Source: Candidatus Treponema caballi (GTDB taxonomy: Bacteria > Spirochaetota > Spirochaetia > Treponematales > Treponemataceae). Taken from it: a DNA stretch of 64,000 bases. Shown one piece after another: positions 52,117 to 61,366 of the stretch. The DNA is taken from contig JAGHRS010000002.1 in assembly GCA_018066285.1 (NCBI GenBank), positions 1 to 64,000 on the forward strand, written 5' to 3'. A program made the translations under genes and the position numbers. Under the pieces are notes generated by a model. That model saw only the letters and a program-made list of their open reading frames with translations. It had not been told where the DNA came from and searched no databases. Each line of letters opens with the position of its first letter. The stretch's first letter is position 1.

Positions 52117-52701
52117 ATGAACAAGGAAAAAAACAGAGCCCGTGTCTATTCAGCTCTTGAAGTTGCCAACATCTGTGGTGTTGTCAATCAGACAGCAATT
52201 AACTGGATTCGTAAAGGCCATTTGAAGGCTTTTAAGACTCCTGGTGGTCAGTATCGCGTATATAGCGAAGACTTACTCATTTTCATGAGAAGCCGCAATA
52301 TGCGTATCCCTCTGGAACTTGAGCAGGGAACACATACGTTGCTTATTGTTGATGATGATAAAGGTCTGAATAATGTTCTTGCCAAGTATATGGGCAAAAA
52401 CTTTGAAGGCTTCCAGATTTATCAGGCATATGACGGCTTTGAGGCAGGAACTCTGCTCGCTGAAAAGAAACCTGACCTGATTTTCCTGGACCTTAATCTT
52501 CCTGGAATTGACGGATTCAGTCTTTGCAGCAAAATAAAGGAATCTGATGCATTTGGAAAACCACTTGTTTTCGTAATGACATCACTTTCTGATGAAGAAT
52601 CTGAAATGCGTGTCCGTGCAATGGGTATCGAAGAGTTCTTCAGAAAACCTCTGACACTTCCAGATCTTGCCGATGCAATGAAAAAGCATCTCAATCTGTA
52701 G
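52117..52701 (+). CDS. HTH (MerR/excisionase-like) plus receiver regulator
   Basis: A 194-residue protein. Residues 9-60 form a MerR/excisionase-type winged helix (YSALEVANICGVVNQTAINW, then FKTPGGQYRVYSEDLLIF). Residues about 72-192 form a receiver: acidic pair in IVDDDK, phospho-Asp in IFLDLNLPG, Thr in FVMTSLSD and Lys in FFRKPL. A DNA-binding domain ahead of a receiver reverses the usual order. An extended -10 (TGCTATACT, 52073-52081) precedes the gene, with GAGGAAATGA as ribosome site. No kinase lies adjacent. Confidence 0.85.
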   Translation: MNKEKNRARVYSALEVANICGVVNQTAINWIRKGHLKAFKTPGGQYRVYSEDLLIFMRSRNMRIPLELEQGTHTLLIVDDDKGLNNVLAKYMGKNFEGFQIYQAYDGFEAGTLLAEKKPDLIFLDLNLPGIDGFSLCSKIKESDAFGKPLVFVMTSLSDEESEMRVRAMGIEEFFRKPLTLPDLADAMKKHLNL

Positions 52702-52738
52702 AACAGAAGAGGGAATAGTTCCGTCTTAATAATAATGC

Positions 52739-52791
52739 TAAAAAAAGCTGTCCGGTTGAAGATAACTTCAAGCTGGGACAGCTTTTTTTAT
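52739..52791. terminator. Bidirectional terminator
   Basis: The outer stem AAAAAAGCTGTCC (52741-52753) pairs with GGGACAGCTTTTTT (52775-52788), with inner GTTGAAG/CTTCAAG pairing. It separates the HTH-REC gene from convergent galK. Confidence 0.85.
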
Positions 52792-54089
52792 CACTTGATT
52801 TCTATTGATCCAAGCGGACGGATGCTCATGCGGTATACAGGGCTTCTTCCGTTTCCTTCTTTCCAGCCAAGCGCCTTGTTCATGTACGCTGTGTACTCAT
52901 CAACAAGGCTGTCCGGGATGAACGCCTGAATGACGCCGGCGAATCCACCGCCGTGAACGCGGCATGCGGCCGGCATTGATTCAGCGCAATGTGTCTTGAT
53001 GAACTGTTCTGTCAGTGCAAGGCAGACGGCAATAGGCTGTTCTTCAGGATAGCCTGGAACGCTTATGTTCTGCAGCCACTTCCATGATGAGTTACCGGAT
53101 GCCGTTATTCCCTTGAGGAAAGCGGCAAAGTTGTTTGCCTCAAGAGCGGCTGCTTCTTCATCAACACGGTCATTTTCAGTGAAGAAGTGCATTGCGCGCA
53201 AAACTGCCCTGTCTCCGCATTCTTTTCTGAGAGCCGGCAGATTGCCTGCTATGTCAGCGAATGAAAGACCGCGCAGTGTCTCCTGTTTTAAGAACCGGGC
53301 TACAGATTTCATTTCATTTGGAATTGATGAGTATTCGGCAGACAGATCTGCATGACCTTTGCCTGTGTTTACTATCATCATGCTGTAGCCCTGCTTTGAG
53401 AAGTCGAACGGAATCTGCTTTACGACCGGCTTTTTTGGCTCAGCGAAGTCTATGGTTACAAGACCGCCCGTAGCGCACGCTGTCTGATCGAGCAGGCCGC
53501 TAGCTTTATCCCAGTAGGTGTTTTCTGCAAACTGACCGATGCGGGCTATGTCGCTTACGGTAAGCGCTCCGTCATTGTAGAGACAGTTCAGAATGGTGCC
53601 GAGCATCATCTCAAATGAAGCGGATGAGCTTACACCGGCAGCGGCAATGACGTCGCTGGTGAAGCAGGCGTTGAATCCGCCGACGTTGTAGCCGGCATTC
53701 TTAAAGCCCTGAATAATGCCGCGGAGCAGCGCGATGGAGCCTTTTTCTCCTTCGTGGCGCTCTGAATCGGCAACGGAAACTTCATAGTCTTCATTGTACG
53801 TCAGGTCATAGACGTGGATTACGTCAGTGCGCGCTTCAACGGCTCCGATGCAGTCGAGTTGAATGCTTGCTGCAAGTACTTTTCCAAGATTGTGGTCGGT
53901 GTGGTTTCCACCGATTTCTGTCCGTCCGGGTGACGAAAAGAGGCGGATGGATGACGCATCTGGTGATGTACCGAATTTCTGTGAGTACGCTTTTGTGAGA
54001 GCTTCATACCGCACCATCTGCTGTTCAATGACGTTTGCGTCAGTGCCGTACAGCTTTTCAAAAAGCTCTTTTTTTTCGCGAATGTTCAT
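52791..54089 (-). CDS. galK: Galactokinase
   Basis: A 432-residue GHMP kinase. SPGRTEIGGNHTDHNLGKV is the galactokinase signature and AAAGVSSSASFEMMLG the ATP-binding loop; RVHGGGFAGVIQAFI is the third motif. It phosphorylates galactose for the Leloir pathway, but galT, galE and galM are not nearby. GGGGGG precedes ATG 54089. Confidence 0.92.
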   Translation of the reverse strand: MNIREKKELFEKLYGTDANVIEQQMVRYEALTKAYSQKFGTSPDASSIRLFSSPGRTEIGGNHTDHNLGKVLAASIQLDCIGAVEARTDVIHVYDLTYNEDYEVSVADSERHEGEKGSIALLRGIIQGFKNAGYNVGGFNACFTSDVIAAAGVSSSASFEMMLGTILNCLYNDGALTVSDIARIGQFAENTYWDKASGLLDQTACATGGLVTIDFAEPKKPVVKQIPFDFSKQGYSMMIVNTGKGHADLSAEYSSIPNEMKSVARFLKQETLRGLSFADIAGNLPALRKECGDRAVLRAMHFFTENDRVDEEAAALEANNFAAFLKGITASGNSSWKWLQNISVPGYPEEQPIAVCLALTEQFIKTHCAESMPAACRVHGGGFAGVIQAFIPDSLVDEYTAYMNKALGWKEGNGRSPVYRMSIRPLGSIEIK

Positions 54090-54107
54090 TTTCCCCCCAG
54101 GAAGATG

Positions 54108-54659
54108 TTATTTATTGTTAAGGCTGTACAGTTCGCTGTAAAAGCGGCTTTCTATTTTATCCGGAGAAACGCCACAGCGGGACAACACTTCAAGCAGCGC
54201 ATTGTGTGCGGTCTGCGCAACTTCAGGTGTGTTTTCCTCGGCGAAAGTCTCAATTTCAATGAACTCGCCCAAGCCTTCCAACAAACACAATTCTATATGG
54301 AAATTGCCTGAATGCCAACTCCCCGCAGTTTTGTGTTTTGAAAAGTTAAGTGTAAATCCCGCATCCTTGAGGATCAGCTCAAAGTCATCAGGATTTGAAA
54401 CGGTAAACTCGTGTTCTTCGTTTACCTCAAAACCGTTGTCACGGCTCTTGTGCTTGTAGGTGACAAAGGTTTCGGTTACGCCCGTTGATTCCCGCCTTTC
54501 AGAGCGAAGCCGCACCGTCATGTGGGAATCAGGCTGTGTATCAAGCTTCCAGTAGCGGTCATGCTTATCCAGAGTGTCTTCATACACAGCGAAGGTTTTG
54601 AGGACCGCCTCAACAGCAGCCCTGTCGTCCATCCAGGCCTTAAGCTCTATCTCGTACAT
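54108..54659 (-). CDS. CYTH domain protein
   Basis: A 183-residue protein beginning MYEIELKAWMDD, the ExExK-type signature of the CYTH/class IV adenylate cyclase tunnel fold, with further charged strand motifs (TVRLRSERR, FVTYKHKSRD). Members act on triphosphates; cyclase or triphosphatase activity cannot be told apart here. It overlaps the adenylate kinase stop by one base. Confidence 0.82.
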   Translation of the reverse strand: MYEIELKAWMDDRAAVEAVLKTFAVYEDTLDKHDRYWKLDTQPDSHMTVRLRSERRESTGVTETFVTYKHKSRDNGFEVNEEHEFTVSNPDDFELILKDAGFTLNFSKHKTAGSWHSGNFHIELCLLEGLGEFIEIETFAEENTPEVAQTAHNALLEVLSRCGVSPDKIESRFYSELYSLNNK

Positions 54660-55288
54660 CAGAGAGGGAACTTTTCCTTGAAGGTGTCAAGAATCTTCTC
54701 AGGTGCCGGACGTGCATCAATATCAACGATATTTCCTTTTTTTGTATAGAAATCGATGAGCGGTGCAGTCTGGTCGCGGTAAACAACCAGGCGGTTCTTG
54801 ATAGATTCGATTTTGTCGTCGTCACGGATGAACAGGTCAGCGCCACACTTGTCGCACTTTCCTTCAACCTTTGGAGGCATAAACTTGATGTGGAAGCCTT
54901 CTCCACACTTTGTGCAGACGCGGCGTCCACCAAGGCGCTCAACAACTTCTTCATCGGCAATGTCGAAGTTTACTGCAGCATCAACCTTGCAGAATGTTGC
55001 GAGTGCTTCTGCCTGTGGGATGGTGCGTGGGAAACCGTCAAGGATGAATCCGTTCGCAACGTCTGGCTGTGAGAGACGGTCCTTAACGAGCTCTACGGTG
55101 ATGTCGTCGCTGACGAGTCCGCCTGACTTGATGATTGCGTCAACTTTCTTTCCGAGCGGTGTCTGGTTCTTGATGTTTGCGCGGAAAATGTCGCCGGTTG
55201 AAATGTGCGGAATCTTGTATGTTTCAGCAACCTGCTTTGCGAGGGTGCCTTTACCTGCACCCGGTGGTCCTAAGAAAATGAAGTTCAT
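54659..55288 (-). CDS. adk: Adenylate kinase, zinc-binding LID form
   Basis: A 209-residue kinase converting AMP and ATP to ADP. The P-loop FLGPPGAGKGTLAK, the GFILDGFPRT motif and a LID with four cysteines (CTKCGEGF ... CDKCGADL) that should bind zinc are visible. GAGGAG precedes ATG 55288. It heads a two-gene operon with the CYTH protein. Confidence 0.95.
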   Translation of the reverse strand: MNFIFLGPPGAGKGTLAKQVAETYKIPHISTGDIFRANIKNQTPLGKKVDAIIKSGGLVSDDITVELVKDRLSQPDVANGFILDGFPRTIPQAEALATFCKVDAAVNFDIADEEVVERLGGRRVCTKCGEGFHIKFMPPKVEGKCDKCGADLFIRDDDKIESIKNRLVVYRDQTAPLIDFYTKKGNIVDIDARPAPEKILDTFKEKFPL

Positions 55289-55362
55289 GTGCTACTCCTC
55301 TTTTTTGGGATGAATTCATCCTTTTTTTATACATTAAGTGTAGCAAATTTGAAATAAAAAGA

Positions 55363-57780
55363 CTAGCGGATTTTTATGAGCGCCATCGCCTGCTTCCACG
55401 GGAACATACGTCCGCCTTCCTGGCTACTGATAGCTTCCATAAAGAGAGCGGCGAGTTTTTTCATGGTGTCTTCGCCGAGTGCATCGGTAAGCGAGCGGGC
55501 GTATGCGCTTTCAGGAGCGAACCATCTGTTGATGTCGCTTTCTGTAAGCGTCCGCTTTTCGTAGAAGACGCGTTCGGTAAGCTCTGTGACAGCGTGTTTG
55601 GTATCAGAAAGCGTTTTGTCCACAGCTTCACGTATTGTGGCTGCGTCCCAGGAAAAAAGCGTCTTTGCGTTTTCTGGGGCCGCTGCTCCCGAGTAGAAGT
55701 CGTTTTCTGCAGTGAGCATGACTTTCAGGAGTTTTGTCTTTTCTGGATCATCAGCGCATTCTGGGAGCAGCAGTTCTGAAAGGCGCTGGCTGTGGGCCGG
55801 TATTTTCTGGACAGCGAGCAGTTCTGCGTCTTTATCAAGTGTCATAAGCCCTGCGGATGTGCGGACGTCGCCTGCAAAAAGCGCGGCGGCGGTGCCTGCG
55901 AACGTCGTGATGTCTGCTTCACATTTGACCGGGTCACGGAAGAAGACGCGGTCGAATACATGAACGCCGCCTGCCGTATCAGCGCCTGCTTTTAAGGCCT
56001 CTGGGGCGCCGTCGTAGTCGGCTATGAGAAGCGGCTTGTCGAGTTCATCGAGCGTGCCGGAGTATTGCTTTAAGATGTCGTAGCCCTGCTTTGTGTAGCA
56101 GACGCCGGCTGTCTGTCCTTCAGGAGTGCGGCGCCAGATTTCCCAGAGAAGAAGGCCATCGTCTGCGCCCATGACAAGCGAGCGGTGATGGCGGACAAGC
56201 GATGCACCTGAAATGACGGCATCGCGCAGCTCAAGCAGCAGTTCGGTGCGATGAGACTCAGTACGCTTCTGCCAGGCGGCGCGTTTACTGTCACCGGGGC
56301 TGAATGTCAGGTTTTCAGGCGTCTGTACATCGCCGTGCTTCAAATGCTCTGCTTCCCACCAGTCGCCCATAGGGTAAATGGCGTCAGAAGTGGTTTCTCC
56401 ACCTGCGAAACTGGAGGAACGGCGGGCGTCTTCAATAAGCGAGGTAATCTGCAGTTCTCGCCGTGAAAGCACGTCTTCGCGGATGGATGCCTCATAGCCC
56501 TGTGTTGTCGGGTTGTAGAACACGCGGCCGTTAAGGCTTCCCGGCAGGTACTGCTGGGCGACCCAGTGGTCTTTGTATGCGTGCGGATACATGTAGCCAG
56601 CGCCGTGTCCGAAACCTTCGCCGTCACGGCTAGCGTCGCGCAGGTGGTTCGGAACTTCTGCGTCTTCAGTCTGTACGGCTTTGAGTGCGTCAAAGTAGGC
56701 CATGCTGCTGTTTGATTTTGGCGCGGTGGCAAGATAGAGCGCTGCCTGGGTCAGCATGTACTGGCCTTCAGGCAATCCGATGCGGTCAAAGGCGGCCGCA
56801 CAGCTTTCTACAACGGTCAGTGCCATCGGGTCTGCAAGGCCGGTGTCTTCACAGGCGGAAATGAGCATGCGGCGGAAAATGAAATGCGGGTCTTCTCCTG
56901 CTGCGATCATGCGTGCCATCCAGTAGAGTGCGGCGTCAGGGTCGCGGCCGCGGAGGCTCTTTATGAACGCACTGATTATATCGTAGTGGTAGTCGCCATC
57001 CCGGTCATACAGGACGACTTTTCTCTGAATGCTTTCTTCAGCGGTTTCCTTGCTGATGAAAATGGTGCTGCCTTCTGGCGGAATACATGGGGATGCGTCC
57101 GGTTTCCAGACTTCGGGCGTTGTCTCAACCGCAAGCTCGAGCGCGTTCAATAAACTGCGCGCGTCACCGTTCGCTGTCTCAATGAGGTGCTCCAGGGCGC
57201 CTTCCTCAAACTGGACGTTCCAGCGTCCGTAGCCGCGCTCTTTGTCTGTAAGCGCCATGCGGGCTGCTTTTGTAAGGTCTTCTTCTGTAAGCGGCTTCAG
57301 CTGGAAGACGCGGCTTCTTGAGACGAGCGCTTTGTTTACTTCGAAGAACGGATTTTCTGTTGTTGCGCCCACCAGGATGATGGTGCCGTTCTCAACCCAG
57401 GGAAGAAGCGCATCCTGCTGGCTTTTGTTCCAGCGGTGGACTTCATCTACAAAGAGGATGGTTTTGCGCTCGTACAGCCGCTTCTGGTCGTCCGCAAGTT
57501 TGATTGCGTCGCGTATGTTCTGAACGCCGGTAAGGACCGCGTTCAGCGTAATGAAGTTGCTTTTTGTGTGATTTGCAATGACACGGGCGAGGGTGGTTTT
57601 TCCGGTACCCGGCGGTCCGTAGAAAATGACCGAAGTGAGCTGGTCTGCGGCAATGGCGCGGCGGAGAAGCCTGCCAGAGCCGACTATGTGTTCCTGCCCG
57701 ATGTACTCATCAAGATTACGCGGCCTCATGCGGGCTGCAAGAGGCCCTTCGTTTTTTTGTGGTGCATCGAACAGATCCAT
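55363..57780 (-). CDS. rarA: RarA/MgsA replication-recombination ATPase with long C-terminal extension
   Basis: An 805-residue protein, nearly twice the usual length of about 430. Residues 1-430 are a full RarA/MgsA/WRNIP1 AAA+ ATPase: Walker A GPPGTGKT (55-62), Walker B FVDEVHRWN, sensor VGATTENP and the C-terminal tetramer region ending YNPTTQGYEASIRED. Residues about 440-805 are a separate domain: SGASLVRHHRSLVMGADDGL, LLIADYDGAPEA and a helical end. It is known as an unknown-domain fusion in related genomes; its role is undefined. The lipoprotein gene upstream ends 28 nt before it. Confidence 0.87.
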   Translation of the reverse strand: MDLFDAPQKNEGPLAARMRPRNLDEYIGQEHIVGSGRLLRRAIAADQLTSVIFYGPPGTGKTTLARVIANHTKSNFITLNAVLTGVQNIRDAIKLADDQKRLYERKTILFVDEVHRWNKSQQDALLPWVENGTIILVGATTENPFFEVNKALVSRSRVFQLKPLTEEDLTKAARMALTDKERGYGRWNVQFEEGALEHLIETANGDARSLLNALELAVETTPEVWKPDASPCIPPEGSTIFISKETAEESIQRKVVLYDRDGDYHYDIISAFIKSLRGRDPDAALYWMARMIAAGEDPHFIFRRMLISACEDTGLADPMALTVVESCAAAFDRIGLPEGQYMLTQAALYLATAPKSNSSMAYFDALKAVQTEDAEVPNHLRDASRDGEGFGHGAGYMYPHAYKDHWVAQQYLPGSLNGRVFYNPTTQGYEASIREDVLSRRELQITSLIEDARRSSSFAGGETTSDAIYPMGDWWEAEHLKHGDVQTPENLTFSPGDSKRAAWQKRTESHRTELLLELRDAVISGASLVRHHRSLVMGADDGLLLWEIWRRTPEGQTAGVCYTKQGYDILKQYSGTLDELDKPLLIADYDGAPEALKAGADTAGGVHVFDRVFFRDPVKCEADITTFAGTAAALFAGDVRTSAGLMTLDKDAELLAVQKIPAHSQRLSELLLPECADDPEKTKLLKVMLTAENDFYSGAAAPENAKTLFSWDAATIREAVDKTLSDTKHAVTELTERVFYEKRTLTESDINRWFAPESAYARSLTDALGEDTMKKLAALFMEAISSQEGGRMFPWKQAMALIKIR

Positions 57781-57808
57781 GTTTCAGTTAATGCCTTCCG
57801 GGTTTCGG

Positions 57809-58840
57809 TTACTCGTAGTTCCAGCTGTCGCCGAACCAGCCCCAGAGCTTGCTGTACTCGGAGCTGTTGTCGCTGATGACGCCTGCGTATACTGATGAAG
57901 AACCAACTGCCTTGATTGTAATGATGCGGCGTTTGTTTCCTATGAGTGATTCAGCGTTTGTTGTTGAATTGGCACCATCTGACGGCTTTTTTGTGGAGCT
58001 GTCTATTGTACAGATTTCGTAACCGTTGGCGGTGCCGACAAGGAGTTTGTCTGTACCGAAAGCGCATATGCACATTGGTATATCAGATACGCTTCCTCCG
58101 TTTTGCCAGGAGCCGCCAGAAGTCTTGTATTTTACGACTTTAGCATTATCGCTGTCCCTGCTGTTTACAGAATAGAGCGTTGTTCCAGAAGCACAGATTG
58201 CGGCAATATTCGAGAATACTGTTGTTGAGCCATCATATACAGCTGCTTTGATATATTCTCCAGCTGGAACTGTAGCACTGATTTCCGGTACAGAAACAGT
58301 TGCGGGAGTAGCAGAACCAGAGAGCATTTTGACTTGCTGACTGACATTCTCTGTATCTCCCTGAATTTCAGAAGTAACTGTGATGTATGCAGTTCGTCCT
58401 GTTGTGTTGCAGGATGAATCTGCCACCTGATTATCAAAGAGTTCTGCTACATCCTCAGCAATCTTGGTCCATCCTCCGTCTGCTGCTGGATTTGTTGCCC
58501 ATACTGCGTGGACGAGGTAACCTTCTTCATTCAGACTTGCATCCATTGCATACAGGTAAGTGTCGTCTGAAGCAAGCCGGATGATGTTTCCACTGTTTTC
58601 AGGGACTGCAATCTGAACCCATCCGTGAGCTGTGTTCACATTTTCTTTCTTGAAGATGTTGCCATTCTGAACGTAGAGTTTTCCTCCGAGAGGAACAAGG
58701 GAATATATGTTACCGACGATTGCCGGGTCATCAAGTTTGACTTCGCGGGCAATATCGGCAAAGATGACTTCCTGACGGCAGCTTACCGCAGTCAGCGTAA
58801 TAAGTATAAGTAAAAGAAGTGATATGATTTTTGCTTTCAT
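57809..58840 (-). CDS. Predicted lipoprotein
   Basis: A 343-residue exported protein. The signal (KAKIISLLLLILITLTAVSC) ends in a lipobox Cys. The body is beta-rich with repeated short units (GGKLYVQNGNIF, DDTYLYAMDAS, GTTLYSVNSRDS, TDKLLVGTANGYEI), suggesting a beta-propeller. ATG 58840 has CAGGAT upstream. It lies 22 nt after an outer-membrane barrel gene, and the two probably form one envelope unit. Function unknown. Confidence 0.68.
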   Translation of the reverse strand: MKAKIISLLLLILITLTAVSCRQEVIFADIAREVKLDDPAIVGNIYSLVPLGGKLYVQNGNIFKKENVNTAHGWVQIAVPENSGNIIRLASDDTYLYAMDASLNEEGYLVHAVWATNPAADGGWTKIAEDVAELFDNQVADSSCNTTGRTAYITVTSEIQGDTENVSQQVKMLSGSATPATVSVPEISATVPAGEYIKAAVYDGSTTVFSNIAAICASGTTLYSVNSRDSDNAKVVKYKTSGGSWQNGGSVSDIPMCICAFGTDKLLVGTANGYEICTIDSSTKKPSDGANSTTNAESLIGNKRRIITIKAVGSSSVYAGVISDNSSEYSKLWGWFGDSWNYE

Positions 58841-58862
58841 GATTATCCTGATCCCTTGAATT

Positions 58863-59519
58863 CTAGAAATGATAGCGGACACTCAGACCGATATCTGAAA
58901 TGACTCCCGTATAATTGTTGGCAGAGTCTTTGTACCACTGAGGCATTATGTAAAGACCTGCATATGTACCGACTGACCAGTCTGGTGCAATACGATAGAA
59001 GAAGCCTGCTTCAGGTTTAACGACAAGACCGAAATAAAGTCTGTCGATGTAGCTCTGAATGGCTCCTCCAATTTCAATACTTAATGGAATTTCCAGATTC
59101 CTGATCATCATCTGATACTGGGCACAGAGTGTTACCGGAATGAAATAGAATACATTACTTCCGACTGTTGTCGAATACGCGAAACTGATTTTTCCACTGA
59201 GGTTGAAATCTTCAGAGAGGAACATGCCGTATGAAAGTGTTCCCGTTCCGCCTAAACTGAGCTGCTTTGGACGGACAGGAACTTCAAGTGCAAGATTCAG
59301 TCTTACGAACTGGTCACCTTTCTGATTAGGAGCATATACAAATCCTTCTTCTTCGGATTCTTCTGTTACCGTCACTTCTGATGTTGTTTCAAAAATGGTA
59401 TATGTATCTCCCGGATTATCAAGTGTCTTGAAGTCCAGATCGTTGAGATCAACCGTTTGTGCCATAAGCACAGTCATTGTCAGGCTGAGCACTGCAATAA
59501 GAGCTGTTATGCGTTTCAT
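58863..59519 (-). CDS. Predicted outer-membrane beta-barrel protein
   Basis: A 218-residue protein. The signal peptide ([19 protein letters not shown]) is followed by amphipathic strands and a terminal SVRYHF, ending in the Phe expected of barrels. The size suits an eight- to ten-strand barrel. GAGAGGAT precedes ATG 59519. It is the first gene of a pair with the lipoprotein. Confidence 0.68.
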   Translation of the reverse strand: MKRITALIAVLSLTMTVLMAQTVDLNDLDFKTLDNPGDTYTIFETTSEVTVTEESEEEGFVYAPNQKGDQFVRLNLALEVPVRPKQLSLGGTGTLSYGMFLSEDFNLSGKISFAYSTTVGSNVFYFIPVTLCAQYQMMIRNLEIPLSIEIGGAIQSYIDRLYFGLVVKPEAGFFYRIAPDWSVGTYAGLYIMPQWYKDSANNYTGVISDIGLSVRYHF

Positions 59520-59655
59520 AAATCCTCTCGTTTATTTGTATCTATGGATAAAAATTTCAAAATTTATTACAATAATAATACTTGTTTTGACATCCATTGT
59601 CCACACAAGAAAACAGCCGGATTACATGATGGTTACGGCTCAGGAAGGGAAAAAA

Positions 59656-60531
59656 ATGGCAGCTCAGATTATTGATGGAAAGCAGATTGCTCTTGATGTC
59701 CGCGCAGGAGTTGCGGAAAAGGTTGCAGCACTTAAGGAAAAGGGAATTATTCCCTGTCTCGCAGTTATTCTGGTAGGTGAGAATCCGGCCAGCGTCAGCT
59801 ACGTTACCGGAAAGCGCAAGGCTCTTGCAGAAGCCGGAATGCTGGACAGAAGCGAAGTGCTTCCTGAGAATACGACAGAAGAAGAGCTGCTCGCCCTTAT
59901 TGAAAAACTGAACAACGATAAGTCAGTTCACGGCATTCTGGTTCAGCTGCCGCTTCCGAAGCACATTGATGAAGACAAGGTCATCATGGCAATTTCCCCT
60001 GAAAAGGATGTAGACGGTTTCCATCCGGTGAACGTCGGTAACCTCGTGATTGGAAAGAAGGCGTTCCTGCCATGCACTCCGCACGGAATCATCGTGCTTC
60101 TTGAGCGGATGGGCATTGAGACAAGCGGCAAACACGCCGTCGTCATTGGAAGAAGCAACATCGTCGGAAAGCCGGTGAGCCTGCTGCTTGCAAGAAAGGA
60201 AACAAACTGCACTGTCACCATCTGCCATACAGGAACGAAGAATATGGCTGAAATCACGAAGCAGGCGGATATCCTGGTTGCCGCTGTCGGCCGCCCGGGC
60301 ACTGTGACAGCAGATATGGTCAAGGATGGCGCTGTTGTCATTGACGTTGGCGTCAACCGCATTCCGGACGCAACAAAGAAGAGTGGCTTCCGCCTTGTCG
60401 GTGACTGCGATTATGCAAAAGTAAGCGAAAAAGCTTCATATATTACGCCGGTTCCGGGCGGAGTAGGACCGATGACAATCGCCATGCTCATGTACAACAC
60501 GCTCGAAGCTGCGGAAAACACACTTGCTTAA
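59656..60531 (+). CDS. folD: Methylenetetrahydrofolate dehydrogenase/cyclohydrolase
   Basis: A 291-residue bifunctional enzyme. The catalytic Lys is in [34 protein letters not shown] and [16 protein letters not shown] are the family blocks. It interconverts methylene- and formyl-THF. ATG 59656 follows GGAAGGGA; upstream in-frame extension to 59395 runs antisense through the barrel gene and is rejected. Followed by folE2 after 31 nt. Confidence 0.94.
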   Translation: MAAQIIDGKQIALDVRAGVAEKVAALKEKGIIPCLAVILVGENPASVSYVTGKRKALAEAGMLDRSEVLPENTTEEELLALIEKLNNDKSVHGILVQLPLPKHIDEDKVIMAISPEKDVDGFHPVNVGNLVIGKKAFLPCTPHGIIVLLERMGIETSGKHAVVIGRSNIVGKPVSLLLARKETNCTVTICHTGTKNMAEITKQADILVAAVGRPGTVTADMVKDGAVVIDVGVNRIPDATKKSGFRLVGDCDYAKVSEKASYITPVPGGVGPMTIAMLMYNTLEAAENTLA

Positions 60532-60562
60532 GACCGGTCTCATCCGGATGTGAGATACTGCG

Positions 60563-61366
60563 ATGCGGGATATTCAGAACGAACAGGATACACGAAAGAC
60601 ACCTCTCCAGAAAGTCGGCGTAAAAGGTGTGCGCTATCCTGTTACCGTTCTGGACAAGAACAGAAAGCTGCAGCAGACAACGGCTGAAGTCGATCTGTTC
60701 GTAAATCTGCCGCACAATTTCAAGGGAACGCACATGAGCCGTTTCATCGAGACGTTCCACAAGTATCATGAAGACCTTACCATGAACCGTTTCCTTGAAA
60801 TGCTTGAAGAAATCCGCGAGAAGCTCAATGCCGAACGCTCGTTCGGCTGCATCCGCTTCCCGTACTTCATCGAGAAGAAGGCGCCCGTTTCAGGAAGCCC
60901 GGGAATCATGGAGTACACATGCTCGTACGAGGCTGAGGTCGGCGTTTCAAAGGACGCTGACGGCGAGCCCTGCATTGATAAAAAGTTCTATGTAACGATT
61001 GAAGTTCCCGTCACCACGCTCTGCCCGTGCTCAAAGGCCATCAGCGAGCGCGGCGCACACAACCAGCGCGGCACGGTGAAGGTGAAGCTGCTCTATTCGG
61101 GTTTCTTCTGGATAGAAGACATTATTTCCATGATTGAAGGATGTGCCTCAAGTCCGCTTTATTCGGTGCTCAAGAGGCAGGACGAAAAGTATGTGACAGA
61201 GCAGGCGTACGACAATCCGCGCTTCGTCGAGGATGTAGTCCGCGAAGTGTACCAGGGCCTGCTCCGTATGAACGCATTCAGGTTCTTTTCCGTTGAGGCA
61301 GAGAACTTCGAGAGCATCCACTACCACAACGCGTACGCGTACACTGAGTATTCCGAAAATAACTGA
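60563..61366 (+). CDS. folE2: GTP cyclohydrolase I, type IB
   Basis: A 267-residue enzyme making dihydroneopterin triphosphate from GTP. The FolE2 blocks VGVKGVRYPV, the metal Cys in TTLCPCSKAIS, then GAHNQRG and the C-terminal ENFESIHYHNAYA are present. It pairs with folD in a folate operon. No clear ribosome site. Its stop abuts the convergent SPOR gene. Confidence 0.92.
   Translation: MRDIQNEQDTRKTPLQKVGVKGVRYPVTVLDKNRKLQQTTAEVDLFVNLPHNFKGTHMSRFIETFHKYHEDLTMNRFLEMLEEIREKLNAERSFGCIRFPYFIEKKAPVSGSPGIMEYTCSYEAEVGVSKDADGEPCIDKKFYVTIEVPVTTLCPCSKAISERGAHNQRGTVKVKLLYSGFFWIEDIISMIEGCASSPLYSVLKRQDEKYVTEQAYDNPRFVEDVVREVYQGLLRMNAFRFFSVEAENFESIHYHNAYAYTEYSENN

Noticed and set aside
59395-59655. N-terminal extension of folD
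   Set aside because: It runs antisense through the barrel signal peptide; the family N-terminus and SD place the start at 59656.
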